A program made the position numbers and the translations under genes. Under the pieces are notes generated by a model. The model saw nothing but the letters and a program-made list of their open reading frames with translations, did no database searches and had not been told where the DNA came from. DNA of 56,442 bases from Acidobacteriaceae bacterium (GTDB lineage Bacteria > Acidobacteriota > Terriglobia > Terriglobales > Acidobacteriaceae). The first letter of the stretch is position 1. Each line of letters begins with the position of its first letter. The DNA is taken from the NCBI GenBank assembly GCA_003152695.1, contig PMAT01000105.1, positions 1-56,442 on the forward strand, in the 5' to 3' direction. Below are positions 7,418 through 16,551 of this stretch, in pieces.

Positions 7418-9406
7418 TCAGTGCCCGCTGGGCAACTGCACCGCGAACGATCTGGTCTCCGGCAGACGAAGGATGTGGGGCGTGATGACCACCAGCAGGT
7501 CGTCCCCCGTGTCGTTGTTAGTATGACTCGAAGCGCCGTAGGTCAGGCCCGGGACTGCTGCGAAGAAGGGCATTCCGCTTATGCTGCGGCTGTCGGCTGC
7601 GGAGATGAGGCCAGTGATTACGCTGGACTCGCCGTTCTTGAGCGTGATGCTGCCGCTGTACTCGCGGTTGTTGATGATGGGGATTCCGTTGTTCGTCTGC
7701 GAGCCCAGGGAGCGGATGTTCATTTCCAATTTCAAAGTGACGTCCCGGTCGGCGTGAATGATGGGGGTAGCCTTCAGATTGAGCCCCAGGTCTTCAAAGT
7801 TGAAGGATGGGAAAGGCGCAATGTAGCTTTGGTTGCCGAGGACTTGCGAGATGGCCGAGGAGTTGTAGATGGGAGCGAAGGTTGCATTCACGATGGGGTA
7901 GCGTTCTCCCACCTTGAACACGGCAGCGTTGTTCTGCGACGCGCGCAGGGTGACGTGCTCCAGGGAACGGACGTCCGACTGATTGACATTAAAATTGACG
8001 GTCGTGCCGCTGGCCCCGGTAAGGCCAAAAAGGGTAGCGCCACCGCCGAAGGTGGCGAACGGTGTCGACAGAATGGAGCTGGCTTGACTGGACAATTGCG
8101 CCAGCAAGGCCTGGATGGCCTGCGAATTGGCCTGGTTGATGCCGCCGGAAGAAATCAATTGGTTGATGAGATTCTGCGAGTTTTGTCCCAGACCCGCGAC
8201 GAGCGCCGGACTGATATTGAACAAGTTGAACTGCGCCGGATAAGTGGTCCCGAGCTGTCTCAGGAAGTTGGAGCTGATCTCATAGACCCGCATGTCCAGC
8301 AGGACTTCGGGACGACCGCCGGTCAGGCTTTCCAGCAACTGGCCCGCCGCTTCCAACACCGGCTCCTCCGCCCGCACCGAGATGGTGGATTGCGCCTTGT
8401 CCTGCGCGATGTAGCGCAGATTGAGAAGCACGCGGAGTGAATTAGTCATCTCCGTCAGTTCCTGGTCGGTCGCCAGATCGGGCAGGTAGAAAGTGCGCAA
8501 GGACATGCGCGTGTAGTTGCGCCGGTTCTCGACGGTATCGGCCGCAAATAGCATTTGCTTGGCCGACAGCGGTATCCAGAATGTCTTGGTGACGCGGGTC
8601 ACCGTTTCCATGGCGGTGGCGAAGTTCACGTCTTCAATGTCAAATCGGACCCGCTTCGACGGCACCGAGTCATCGAACTGGGCGGTTATCCCGTAGGCCT
8701 GCGCGACCTGAGTGAGCAGGCCCTTACCATCGCCCTTCAAATGGAAGTCCTGGTGCTTGGCGGTGGGCTGCATTTCGATGGGAGTGGACTGTTCCACCAC
8801 GCGCATACTGCGGCTCACCGGTTCTTCGTCCAGCGGTATCGAGTCGCGCAGCCGCTGCAGCGCATATTCGTTGCTGGGATCGACTTCCAGAGCGCGCCGG
8901 AAGTCGGCCATGGCAACGATCTCGTTGTGGTCGAGCATGGCTTGGTTGCCCTGCTTCAGAAATTGCATCACCAGTTGCTGGCGCGTGAACTCACGGGCGG
9001 TAAGAAACTCGACATTGTGGGGCGCGAGCTTTGCCGCTAGCTCAAACTTCTCCAAGGCGGCATCCATCTGGCCCGCCGATTTCAGCTTCACACCCGCTTT
9101 GAATTGGCGCTTAGCTTGGGCGACATCTTTGGGATCGTCAGGCGGAACCGTCGGCGTGCCGGGCTGCGCCGGGGCAGCCTGGCCTGCCACACTCGGCTGT
9201 GCAGCTGGCGCTTGCGCGGGCGAATTGCTGTCAGAAGCTGGCTGGCTGGGCGGGTTGGAGTTGCCCGGCTGGGCCGATTGCGGCGTGCTGGCGGCTGTGG
9301 TCGGGCCGTTCGGCGGAGCAGCAGCCGTGGCGGGCGCAGCCGTCTGCTGCCCAGACAGCGTGCTCGTCATCGCGAGCCCCAGTAGCATCCCGGCCAAAAC
9401 GCGCAT
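7418..9406 (-). CDS. secretin-family outer-membrane protein, 662 aa
   Basis: Signal peptide at residues 1-19 (MRVLAGMLLGLAMTSTLSG), then about 75 residues of Ala/Pro/Gln/Ser-rich linker. TPR-like helices follow (about 95-170, 'QFKAGVKLKSAGQMDAALEKF' type). Next is a secretin N-domain-like region (about 220-350) and a secretin core (about 365-650) with LLDMRVYEIS, the GLISAADSRSISGMPFFAAVPGL gate segment (split), and DDLLVVITPHILR near the end. Secretins form gated rings for type II secretion or type IV pili. Here no GspE/F or PilB/C neighbour is present, and such solitary TPR-secretins are frequent in acidobacteria. The pseudopilin-like gene at 21580 is 12 kb away. Confidence 0.85.
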   Translation of the reverse strand: MRVLAGMLLGLAMTSTLSGQQTAAPATAAAPPNGPTTAASTPQSAQPGNSNPPSQPASDSNSPAQAPAAQPSVAGQAAPAQPGTPTVPPDDPKDVAQAKRQFKAGVKLKSAGQMDAALEKFELAAKLAPHNVEFLTAREFTRQQLVMQFLKQGNQAMLDHNEIVAMADFRRALEVDPSNEYALQRLRDSIPLDEEPVSRSMRVVEQSTPIEMQPTAKHQDFHLKGDGKGLLTQVAQAYGITAQFDDSVPSKRVRFDIEDVNFATAMETVTRVTKTFWIPLSAKQMLFAADTVENRRNYTRMSLRTFYLPDLATDQELTEMTNSLRVLLNLRYIAQDKAQSTISVRAEEPVLEAAGQLLESLTGGRPEVLLDMRVYEISSNFLRQLGTTYPAQFNLFNISPALVAGLGQNSQNLINQLISSGGINQANSQAIQALLAQLSSQASSILSTPFATFGGGATLFGLTGASGTTVNFNVNQSDVRSLEHVTLRASQNNAAVFKVGERYPIVNATFAPIYNSSAISQVLGNQSYIAPFPSFNFEDLGLNLKATPIIHADRDVTLKLEMNIRSLGSQTNNGIPIINNREYSGSITLKNGESSVITGLISAADSRSISGMPFFAAVPGLTYGASSHTNNDTGDDLLVVITPHILRLPETRSFAVQLPSGH

Positions 9407-9530
9407 CAGTGTTGAGATTGTATGCCAGGGGATTGCAGCTTGTCGCGTCAGAGCGCCCGCGTGAGCAGCCCAGTGCGAGATCGCATACCAAGCGCCCTGT
9501 GCTAAACTTCATTCACATCGAGGGTTGAGG

Positions 9531-9986
9531 ATGAATACGGTTTTACGCAAGCTGATGTTCGTGGATTTGATCAAGGGACTCAGAGTCACGTTCCGCAATC
9601 AGGACCCAAAGGAAAGTATCACCGAGCAGTATCCGCTGCAGCGGCCTGAAGTCGCGGAGCGTTTCCGCGGCGCGCCCCGCCTCAACAACAATCCCGAAAC
9701 CAACGAAACCCTGTGCATCTCCTGCGACCTCTGCGCGCTGGTGTGCCCTGAGCACCTCATCGTGGTGAACAGCGAACGCAATCCTCACACCCGCCGCAAG
9801 GAGCTGACGGACTTCACCTACGACCTCAGCCGCTGCATGTTTTGCGGACTTTGCGAGGATGCCTGCCCCACCGACGCGCTGGAGTTGACCCAGGATTTTG
9901 AGATGGCGAACTACAGCCGGGAAGGGCTCATCTGGAACCGCGAGACCCTGGAGAAAGGCCCCGAGCCCAACGTGTATCGGCGCTAG
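9531..9986 (+). CDS. nuoI: NuoI-like 2[4Fe-4S] ferredoxin subunit, 151 aa
   Basis: ATG 9531 is chosen over TTG 9525 because AGGG lies six bases upstream. Two complete iron-sulfur motifs are visible: CISCDLCALVCP and CMFCGLCEDACP. The N-terminal 'LIKGLRVTFRNQDP' and C-terminal 'LTQDFEMANYSREGLIW' are typical of complex I subunit I (NuoI), which passes electrons between Fe-S clusters N6a and N6b. The gene is solitary: no other nuo gene is in the window, so it may serve a split complex I or another oxidoreductase. Length is normal for short NuoI proteins. Confidence 0.85.
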   Translation: MNTVLRKLMFVDLIKGLRVTFRNQDPKESITEQYPLQRPEVAERFRGAPRLNNNPETNETLCISCDLCALVCPEHLIVVNSERNPHTRRKELTDFTYDLSRCMFCGLCEDACPTDALELTQDFEMANYSREGLIWNRETLEKGPEPNVYRR

Positions 9987-10047
9987 GCCGGACGGCATAA
10001 TTTTCTTACAGGTCAACAGGGCCGCTTGCTCTAGCGGGTAGCCGTCA

Positions 10048-10246
10048 GCACCCAGAATTCAGCAATTAGCATTTAGCATTTAGCATTTAGCCAATGAATT
10101 GTCATCCTGAGCGGAGCACGAGCCTCTTTTGCTCGTGCGGAGTCGAAGGATCTGCGGTTCGCTGGCGTCGGGAACAGCCGCAGGTCCTTCGGCTCGTCAC
10201 TCCGGTTGAGAATGTTTTGCTAATTGCTAACTGCTAAATGCCAAGT
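10048..10246. repeat. nested inverted repeat between convergent genes
   Basis: Outer arms: CAGCAATTAGCATTTAGC-type words (10060-10092, TTAGCATTTAGC three times) are mirrored by GCTAATTGCTAACTGCTAAATGCC (split, 10218-10241). Inner arms: CATCCTGAGCGGAG...GAGTCGAAGGATC (10103-10152) are mirrored by GGTCCTTCGGCTCG...CTCCGG (10175-10204). An 8-bp stem GCACGAGC/GCTCGTGC lies at 10116-10138. The element sits between the convergent nuoI and tonB-like genes and could form a bidirectional terminator hairpin. It is a repeat-family copy. Confidence 0.75.
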
Positions 10247-10250
10247 GCTC

Positions 10251-11984
10251 TTACCGCAAATGTCTCATCCGGAACGGAATCTGCACCACCGCTTCCAGCG
10301 CGACAGGCTCGCCGTTCTTTGTGCCGGGGCGGAAGTGCCAGCCCGACAGTGCGCGCATGGCGTTCGCGTCGAGGCGCGAGTCCAGGCTGTCGAGCACTTT
10401 GATGCCATCCACGGTCCCATCGGCGCGGATCACGGCATACAGCGTGACCGTGCCTTCCACGTGGTCACGCAGCACCTCGGGCGGATAGGCGGGATCAACC
10501 TTGGTAGTAGCCACCGGCGCAGTAAGCAGACCTTTGTCGGTGCTTTCCTTCAGCTCAGCAAAACGAATAATCCAACTTCCGGTGGCCGAGGTCAGGTTGG
10601 GCATGTTCATGATCAGGGAATAATAGGGCTTCGCGCGGAAGACCCGCTTCTCGATGCTGGCGTCGGGGTCCTCTGACAATGTGGGAGGCGGGGCCGAAGG
10701 CTGCCGGTCATGGTAGCTGGGCAGCGACGGCTTCATCGCGGCGGCGATCATGCGCTTGCGAGCTTCCATGTCGGGAGTCGAAGCAGGCTGCTTGGCGGGC
10801 ATTCCGGCGACGGCGGACGTAACGGCTCCCGGCGGTGGGGCCCCGACTGTGATGCCCGGAGGCAGACCGTTCGCGTTGCCCCGGCCGTTGCCGCCGCTGG
10901 CATTGTTGCCGCTGCCAACCACGTTGGGCGTGCCCGGTGCGTCCGGCTTGCCGCCGGGCGAGGCGTGAAATTCTCCGCTGCGATTGCCGCTGGGCACCGT
11001 GATGGGCCCGCGCACCTCGGCCGGACTCAGGCCTAACGCGATCAACTGTCCCTGTCCCTGCGCCGCGGGAAGGTTTTGCACATTGGCCGGGGGCGGAATG
11101 TTCGCCGCTGCGTTGTCGCCGGCCCCACTGGCCCGTTGCGCCGGTACTGGCAGCCGGGGAGCCTCCACCTGCGGCTGCATCTGCGCCATGTTGAGCTCTC
11201 CCTTTTGCCGCTTCAACTGCTCGGGAGACAACGGAGGTTCTACCACGGAAAGCTGCGGCAGCGTGGGAAGCTGCAGCTTCGACTTGAGTTGCGAGACGTC
11301 GGCGGCTGGGGCCACGACTTGCGGGTCAAACTGTGGGACCTTCAACTGCGAAACCGGACGCGCCGAGGCGGCTATCGGCTGGGCGGCGGGTATGGGCGTC
11401 CAGGCGACGATGTTGGGCAGCGGCACGTCATGATTCAGTTTGACCTTGGGCGGCGTGACGATCGTCTGGTGATTGTTGTCGGCTTGCGGCGGGACGGAGA
11501 GAATCTCTTGCCTCGCCAGCTTGGGCGCGCCTTGGCGCGGCTTCACCGGCGCCTTGCTGGCGGTGTTGATGGGCGGCAGATACTCGCTGACGGGGTAGTA
11601 CTCGACCTTGGTATTCTCAAACGGCGATTGCAGTTTGGGCGGGCGATTGAATAGCGGCAGCGTGCAGACCAGATAAACCACGATGATGAATGCGATGTGG
11701 CCGGCGTACGACTCGGCGAAGCGGTAGGCATCGATGCCGGTGCGGATAAAATATCCCGGCCGCAGGGTGACAGGCTGTGCGGTGGTCTCGACCGGAGGCG
11801 GCTGGCGGCGCAGGAGCACGTCGCCGAGATTACGGAAGAAGACACGATGCCACGGCTCCAGTTCGCACAGCAGTGCCGGGGGCCTGAAGTCCCCGTGTGG
11901 CCGCGAGGTTGCGCCCTCGGGGGCAGGCGGATCACCTCCTGCAGGATCGCGCTGGGGCCTGGTTGCGGTACTGTGCGCCATCAT
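10251..11984 (-). CDS. TonB-family energy-transducer protein, 577 aa
   Basis: ATG 11984 (or the adjacent ATG 11981) follows CGAGG; the longer frame to 12074 would need a TTG start. One TM helix lies near residues 88-110 (HIAFIIVVYLVCTLPLF). It is followed by about 330 residues rich in Pro, Gln, Ala and Gly that span the periplasm, and a C-terminal TonB domain (about 490-575) with 'DPAYPPEVLRDHVEGTVTLY', 'DGTVDGIKVLDS' and 'ALSGWHFRPGTKNGEPV'. TonB transmits proton-motive force to outer-membrane receptors. At 577 residues it is much longer than E. coli TonB (239), and no ExbB/D lies beside it. The substrate is unknown. Confidence 0.85.
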   Translation of the reverse strand: MMAHSTATRPQRDPAGGDPPAPEGATSRPHGDFRPPALLCELEPWHRVFFRNLGDVLLRRQPPPVETTAQPVTLRPGYFIRTGIDAYRFAESYAGHIAFIIVVYLVCTLPLFNRPPKLQSPFENTKVEYYPVSEYLPPINTASKAPVKPRQGAPKLARQEILSVPPQADNNHQTIVTPPKVKLNHDVPLPNIVAWTPIPAAQPIAASARPVSQLKVPQFDPQVVAPAADVSQLKSKLQLPTLPQLSVVEPPLSPEQLKRQKGELNMAQMQPQVEAPRLPVPAQRASGAGDNAAANIPPPANVQNLPAAQGQGQLIALGLSPAEVRGPITVPSGNRSGEFHASPGGKPDAPGTPNVVGSGNNASGGNGRGNANGLPPGITVGAPPPGAVTSAVAGMPAKQPASTPDMEARKRMIAAAMKPSLPSYHDRQPSAPPPTLSEDPDASIEKRVFRAKPYYSLIMNMPNLTSATGSWIIRFAELKESTDKGLLTAPVATTKVDPAYPPEVLRDHVEGTVTLYAVIRADGTVDGIKVLDSLDSRLDANAMRALSGWHFRPGTKNGEPVALEAVVQIPFRMRHLR

Positions 11985-12115
11985 CCTCGACCGTGGAGCA
12001 AGTACTCGGATTATAGCGGAAAACTGCGGGCCCGCGGCGAGGTGATCAGCGATGAGAAGTTGCTCTTTCGCCAACCTGCGGCGGCGTGCAATGATGGGTG
12101 ACCACGGGAGCGAAT

Positions 12116-12619
12116 ATGATTCGGAGAGGTGTAGTGTTGGCGGCGTTGCTCACGTCGCTTGTGACGTTGACCTTAGCGCTGGCGCGGCAATCGGCAACGG
12201 CGTCACCGGCCCAGCAGACGGCGAAGCCCGCTTCCCCGGCGGACGATCCTTCCGGGATGTATTCCTTCTTGCGCGAGGGCGAGTTCGTGCAGCTCACGCT
12301 GGACGATGGCAAGCTATCCGGCTTCATCTCGCGCTTCGGGGACGCCGACAGCGACAAGGGCCAGTTCATCGACCAGTTCTTCGACAAGGCTACCCTTGCG
12401 GGCGACCGTCTGTCGTTCAAAACCAAGACGGTGCACGCAGTCTGGTACGAGTTCACCGGCGTGATCAACATAACGCCGGGCAAGCAGCCCGGTCAGGAAG
12501 ACTACCGCGTCCTCAAGGGCACGCTGACGCAGCACACAATCGATGCCAGCAGTCACGACAAAGCAATCCAGCGACAGGTGGAGTTCAAAGCGTTTCCGCA
12601 AGACCTGAGCAAGCCGTAA
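12116..12619 (+). CDS. exported hypothetical protein, 167 aa
   Basis: ATG 12116 has GGGAG six bases upstream; the upstream GTG at 12098 is less likely. The signal peptide is roughly residues 1-24 (MIRRGVVLAALLTSLVTLTLALA), followed by a short Ala/Pro/Ser linker. The globular part starts 'SGMYSFLREGEFVQLTLDDGKL' (split) and 'GFISRFGDADSDKGQFIDQF', alternating beta strands that suggest a small lipocalin- or beta-barrel-like fold. No catalytic motif is seen. It diverges from the tonB-like gene across about 130 bases. Function unknown. Confidence 0.65.
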   Translation: MIRRGVVLAALLTSLVTLTLALARQSATASPAQQTAKPASPADDPSGMYSFLREGEFVQLTLDDGKLSGFISRFGDADSDKGQFIDQFFDKATLAGDRLSFKTKTVHAVWYEFTGVINITPGKQPGQEDYRVLKGTLTQHTIDASSHDKAIQRQVEFKAFPQDLSKP

Positions 12620-12648
12620 GGCAGCTGTAAGCTAGCGGCCGTCAGCTA

Positions 12649-13173
12649 TCAGTTGGCCTTCTTGTCGTTGGTGGGATGGGGAACGAGCTTGCGCTGAATG
12701 TAAGCCACGTGGCTGTCTTCCATTTCGGCGAGTTCGCGATAGAGCCGGCGCAGTTTGCCTTCATGCGTCTTCTCTGCCAGGTCCGAGTAGTAGCGTTGGG
12801 CGCTTAACTCCGCGGTGAGCGCCACCTGCAGGGCCCGGCCTCGCGGGTTGGTGGTGCGGCCGTCACCGGTTGCAGCAAAGACGTCCCCGTCCTCCAACTT
12901 CGGGACTTCGATCCACTCGACCAAGTCTTCTTCGGTAAGGGCGCAACGCGAGTTTCCGTACTCTTCGATGTACTTGTCTTGCAGGGCTGAGCTGTGATTC
13001 TTTTCTTCCGCCGCCATCTCCCAGAACACGCTGGCGATTTCCAGAGACTCGCTATCACGAAACTCGACAAACATCTCCGCGAAGCGATGGTACAACTCGG
13101 CATTGCGTTCCTCGATGAAGATGGCGACATGCAGGGCTTCTTGAGGGTTGAGGGAAGCGAAACTCTGTTTCAT
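12649..13173 (-). CDS. rubrerythrin-like ferritin-fold diiron protein, 174 aa
   Basis: A four-helix ferritin-like domain with the expected pairs of iron ligands: FIEERNAELYHRFAE (helix A), MAAEEKNHSSAL (helix B), LTAELSAQRYYSDLAE (helix C) and LAEMEDSHVAYIQ (helix D). This is the E-x6-Y / E-x2-H pattern of rubrerythrin-type diiron sites. There is no C-terminal rubredoxin Cys4 domain, so it is of the short kind. Such proteins reduce peroxide or handle iron in the cytoplasm. An insertion of about 30 residues between helices B and C (EVPKLEDGDVFAATG) is unusual but shared by some membrane-less homologs. Confidence 0.8.
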   Translation of the reverse strand: MKQSFASLNPQEALHVAIFIEERNAELYHRFAEMFVEFRDSESLEIASVFWEMAAEEKNHSSALQDKYIEEYGNSRCALTEEDLVEWIEVPKLEDGDVFAATGDGRTTNPRGRALQVALTAELSAQRYYSDLAEKTHEGKLRRLYRELAEMEDSHVAYIQRKLVPHPTNDKKAN

Positions 13174-13313
13174 GTTGGCTCCGGCAGGCGGCTGGCCCGA
13201 TGCCGCATTCTATCCGCAAAAAGGCCGGAGAATCCGACGTGAGCGGATTCTTTCGTAAGTTCGGTTCCGAAATGGGACAGACGTGCAGGATCGGGTCTTC
13301 CAACCGCAGTCGG

Positions 13314-13706
13314 CTATCCCGCCTTCTGGGTTGCCAGTTCTGCTTTCTGTTTGGCCCGATCGGCTTCGATTCTTGCGATCGTGCGCTTCAGCCAGTGCTT
13401 TACGTTCTCCCGCAGCTCTTCTTCTGTCTGATTCGGCGTTGCGACTGTAACCCCTTGGCGATTCAGCAGGATGTGATGGCAGGGCACATCTTCGGTGCGG
13501 TATTCCTCAGGAACGAAGTCATAGAGCAAGCACTCGTGACAAGCGTGTGGACGGGTAGGGTCCCCGTGGTTAGGGCAAGTCAGCGAGTCCTGGAAGATGG
13601 AAGCAGGCCCCCACGGCGTGCTATACCAATTTCCATAACCCCCTTGCTCCAGGAAGTTGAGTTCGTACCGCAAAACCTCCAGAACATCGCGTCTGTCGTC
13701 CGACAT
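13314..13706 (-). CDS. conserved hypothetical with Cys/His motifs, 130 aa
   Basis: ATG 13706 (MSDDRRDV) is preceded by a strong GGAGGGAG, so the longer frame to 13742 is rejected. The middle holds six metal-binding-type residues: 'LTCPNHGDPTRPHACHECLL' and later 'DVPCHHI'. These could ligate one or two metals. A strongly charged helix forms the C-terminus (WLKRTIARIEADRAKQKAEL). No signal peptide is present. I do not recognise a named family. It lies between the diiron protein and a membrane protein on the same strand, with 140-base gaps. Confidence 0.65.
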   Translation of the reverse strand: MSDDRRDVLEVLRYELNFLEQGGYGNWYSTPWGPASIFQDSLTCPNHGDPTRPHACHECLLYDFVPEEYRTEDVPCHHILLNRQGVTVATPNQTEEELRENVKHWLKRTIARIEADRAKQKAELATQKAG

Positions 13707-13785
13707 GACTCCCTCCAACGGCGGCGCCTGGCTACGCCTCACTCTGCTGCGATTGTGGGCTCAAGACGCACAACCCTGCTGTGAT

Positions 13786-14991
13786 CTATCTCACGTTTTG
13801 GTGTGACGGATCTCCGCCTGGCGCTGCCGCGATTCCCGCCTCGGTCAGATAGCGCGCCGCAATCACCGCTAACACGAACACCAGCGGCATGAAGTTACGC
13901 ATTTCAACCAGAAAACTAAAAAAGAGGCCTGACAAGAAAAGCACCGGGAACAGAAACAATGCCAACTGCTTAAGCGACCAGGGTGTGTCTCGCCAACTCA
14001 GTACCAGGAATGGCAGGAATGCACCTACGGTAAGGAGAAGGCCCTCCGGCCAGCGAGCATCGTGCCAATTGATCGCTGGCATGTTCGGAGGCGCGACACT
14101 GATCTGCGTATAAGCATTCATGGCTCCGTGCAAGACAAGCATCCGCACGCCGAGGAACATGGCCCCGCTGGCAACACAGAGCGTGATCGCCTTTAGCCAA
14201 TAATGGCTTTCCTTCCGGCAGAAGAGGACGTAGTATCCCGCCATCGCGAGCACGGTTTCTTTGGCGAGTGAGCCGACCAGCAAGGTGGTCAGCAAGAGTG
14301 CAAAGTCCTCGGTTTCCAGAAAAATAAACGCGAGAACGAACGACAAGTGGGAGAGCGGGTCGGTTAATTGCCCAGCATAATACTCAAAGCTCACTGGATA
14401 TATGACCGCAATGAATAGCATGGCTAGAATGGCGCCCAGATAGTTCGTATACAGACGCGCATATTTGTAGATCGCATAAAAAAGTAGGATGCCAAAAATG
14501 AGTCGATAGAGATCGCGCGCCGGCTCGTAGGCCAATCCGCCCATCTGAAACCAGCGGACAATTGAGTTAGGCAAAAAGCGGTAGGAATGAGGCAAGACGG
14601 CGGGGGATAGTTGAATTACAAGATCATTCACCAATCCTTGCCAGAGGACATTGGAAACATACCTGGGAAGGTAGGGCACACCATTGTCGACATTGACATG
14701 GTGAAGGTTATTCACGATGCAGGTCAACAGGAAAACCAGAAACACCAAAACGAAGGTCCGAGAGCGAGAGAGATGTCGCGATTCGCGACGGTAGATATAG
14801 CCACAAATCGCGGCGGCCACGATGTACCCCAAATACTGGACGAGTTTTCCGTCGGATTTCGGGACCGCTGTCCAGCGGAAGAGGGCGGGGATGGCCGCCA
14901 GAATGGCGAGCCCCCAAACCAAGATCAGGACCCACAGCTTCCGGCTACGTTCTCGGTCAGGTTTGCTTTGGTCTACCGCAGTGCTCAGCAT
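13786..14991 (-). CDS. polytopic membrane protein, 401 aa
   Basis: ATG 14991 sits 9 bases after GGGGAA. About ten hydrophobic helices are visible, beginning 'LWVLILVWGLAILAAIPAL' and 'YIVAAAICGYIY' and ending 'LPFLVLSW', 'LFLFPVLFLSGLFFSFLV' and 'FVLAVIAARYL'. A loop with HHVNVDNGVPYLPRY follows the third helix. The organisation resembles GT-C-type glycosyltransferases or O-antigen-type polymerases, but the hallmark acidic catalytic loop motif is not clear. I call it only an integral membrane protein of unknown function. Confidence 0.65.
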   Translation of the reverse strand: MLSTAVDQSKPDRERSRKLWVLILVWGLAILAAIPALFRWTAVPKSDGKLVQYLGYIVAAAICGYIYRRESRHLSRSRTFVLVFLVFLLTCIVNNLHHVNVDNGVPYLPRYVSNVLWQGLVNDLVIQLSPAVLPHSYRFLPNSIVRWFQMGGLAYEPARDLYRLIFGILLFYAIYKYARLYTNYLGAILAMLFIAVIYPVSFEYYAGQLTDPLSHLSFVLAFIFLETEDFALLLTTLLVGSLAKETVLAMAGYYVLFCRKESHYWLKAITLCVASGAMFLGVRMLVLHGAMNAYTQISVAPPNMPAINWHDARWPEGLLLTVGAFLPFLVLSWRDTPWSLKQLALFLFPVLFLSGLFFSFLVEMRNFMPLVFVLAVIAARYLTEAGIAAAPGGDPSHQNVR

Positions 14992-15105
14992 TAGCACGGA
15001 TTCCCCTGGAGTTAAGATTTCCGCACCTGAGATTTTACCTGCCGGTTGGTTCGCCCTGGAGACAGAAGTCCGGGCCGCCAGTGTCGTACCCGGCCCAATC
15101 GGCCG

Positions 15106-16551
15106 CTAGCTATTCCCGTTGTCCCGGTTCTTCTTCTTGATCTCAATATTCAAGCGCTTGATTTTCTGGTTCAGGGTGGAGAGTGGGATGCGGAAGCGGT
15201 CGGCGGCTTCGGTCTGGTTCCAGCCGCATTTTTCCAGCATATCGCCGATCACGCGGCGCTCGCAGTCTTCAATGATTTCGAACAGCGAGGCGTCAGGGCG
15301 CTGTTGCAGGATGGCAAACGTGCTGCCGCGGCCGATGACATTGTCAGGTAGCAGTTCCACGGTAAGGTTCGGCCCGGTTGCCAGCACCACGGCGCGCTCA
15401 ATCACATTTTCCAGTTCGCGCACATTGCCCGGCCAGTCGTACTCCAGCAGCGGGCGCATGGCTTCGGGAGTGGCGCGCAGCGGCAGCCGCTCATTCTCTT
15501 CGGCAAACTTGGCGATGAAGTATGCCACCAGCATCGGAATGTCATTCTTGCGCTGGCGCAACGGCGGCAGGTCGATGGTGATCACGTTGAGACGGTAGAA
15601 CAGGTCATCGCGGAACTTGCCGTCCTTCACCTGTTGCTGGAGATTGACGTTGGTGGCGGCGATAATGCGCACGTCCACTTGTATCTCGTTCACTCCGCCC
15701 AGGTGCATGAACTTGCGGTCCTGCAGCACGCGCAGGATCTTGGCCTGCGTCTCCAGGTTCATGGTGCCGATCTCGTCGAGGAACAGGGTCCCGCGGTCGG
15801 CCACCTCGAACAGGCCTTTCTTGCTGGCGATGGCGCTGGTGAAGGCCCCTTTGACGTGGCCGAAGAGCGTGGACTCCAGCAGGTCCGCAGGCATGGAGCC
15901 GGTGTTCACCGGCACGAAGGCGCGGTCGCGACGGGTGGAGTTCATGTGGATGGCTTTGGCGATCAGCTCCTTGCCGGTGCCGCTTTCGCCTTGCAGCAAC
16001 ACGGTGGAGCGGCTGGGCGCCACCTGCGCCACCAGGTCGAAGATGCGCAGCATGGGCTCGCTCTTGCCGATAATGTTCTCGAAGTTGTAGCGCTGCTTGA
16101 GGGCGCGCTTCAGTTGAATGACTTCTTCTTCGGCGCGGCGCCGGCCCACCGCCGTGCGTACGTCGGCCAGCAGTTTTTCGTTGTCCCAGGGTTTCTGGAT
16201 GAAGTTGGTGGCCCCGGCCTGCATGGCATTCACGGCATTCTCCACCGTGCCGTAGGCGGTGATCATGATGACGGGCAGATCGGAATCGCGCTCCCGGATG
16301 TCGTGCAGGATCTCAATGCCATTGCGCTCGGGCAGCGCGAAATCCAGCAGCACCAGGTCGAAGGGATGTTCCGCAATGCGAGCCAACCCCTCAAGGCCGT
16401 CGTTGGCCACCTCCACGGCGTAGCCTTCAAACTCCAGCAGAGCTTGCAGGGACTCACGAATGGCGGCTTCGTCATCGACGATCAACACCGAGCCGGCGGA
16501 GGCGAAATCCTCGCGTCCCGTAGCCATGCGACTGACGGCTAGTTCAGGCAT
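15106..16551 (-). CDS. NtrC-type sigma-54 response regulator, 481 aa
   Basis: Receiver domain (about 20-135) with VLIVDDE, the phospho-acceptor Asp in [10 protein letters not shown], and the conserved Lys in FIQKPW. AAA+ domain (about 165-400) with Walker A GESGTGKE, Walker B TLFLDEI and a C-terminal Fis-type helix-turn-helix ('[20 protein letters not shown]'). The sigma-54 contact loop reads GAFTSA instead of GAFTGA. Its ATG overlaps the stop of the histidine kinase gene by 8 bases, so the two are translationally coupled and form a kinase/regulator pair. Targets are unknown. Confidence 0.92.
   Translation of the reverse strand: MPELAVSRMATGREDFASAGSVLIVDDEAAIRESLQALLEFEGYAVEVANDGLEGLARIAEHPFDLVLLDFALPERNGIEILHDIRERDSDLPVIMITAYGTVENAVNAMQAGATNFIQKPWDNEKLLADVRTAVGRRRAEEEVIQLKRALKQRYNFENIIGKSEPMLRIFDLVAQVAPSRSTVLLQGESGTGKELIAKAIHMNSTRRDRAFVPVNTGSMPADLLESTLFGHVKGAFTSAIASKKGLFEVADRGTLFLDEIGTMNLETQAKILRVLQDRKFMHLGGVNEIQVDVRIIAATNVNLQQQVKDGKFRDDLFYRLNVITIDLPPLRQRKNDIPMLVAYFIAKFAEENERLPLRATPEAMRPLLEYDWPGNVRELENVIERAVVLATGPNLTVELLPDNVIGRGSTFAILQQRPDASLFEIIEDCERRVIGDMLEKCGWNQTEAADRFRIPLSTLNQKIKRLNIEIKKKNRDNGNS

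Noticed and set aside
7409-8440. 343-residue plus-strand frame opposite the secretin gene
   Set aside because: Antisense to a recognised secretin; no ribosome-binding site and shadow-type composition.
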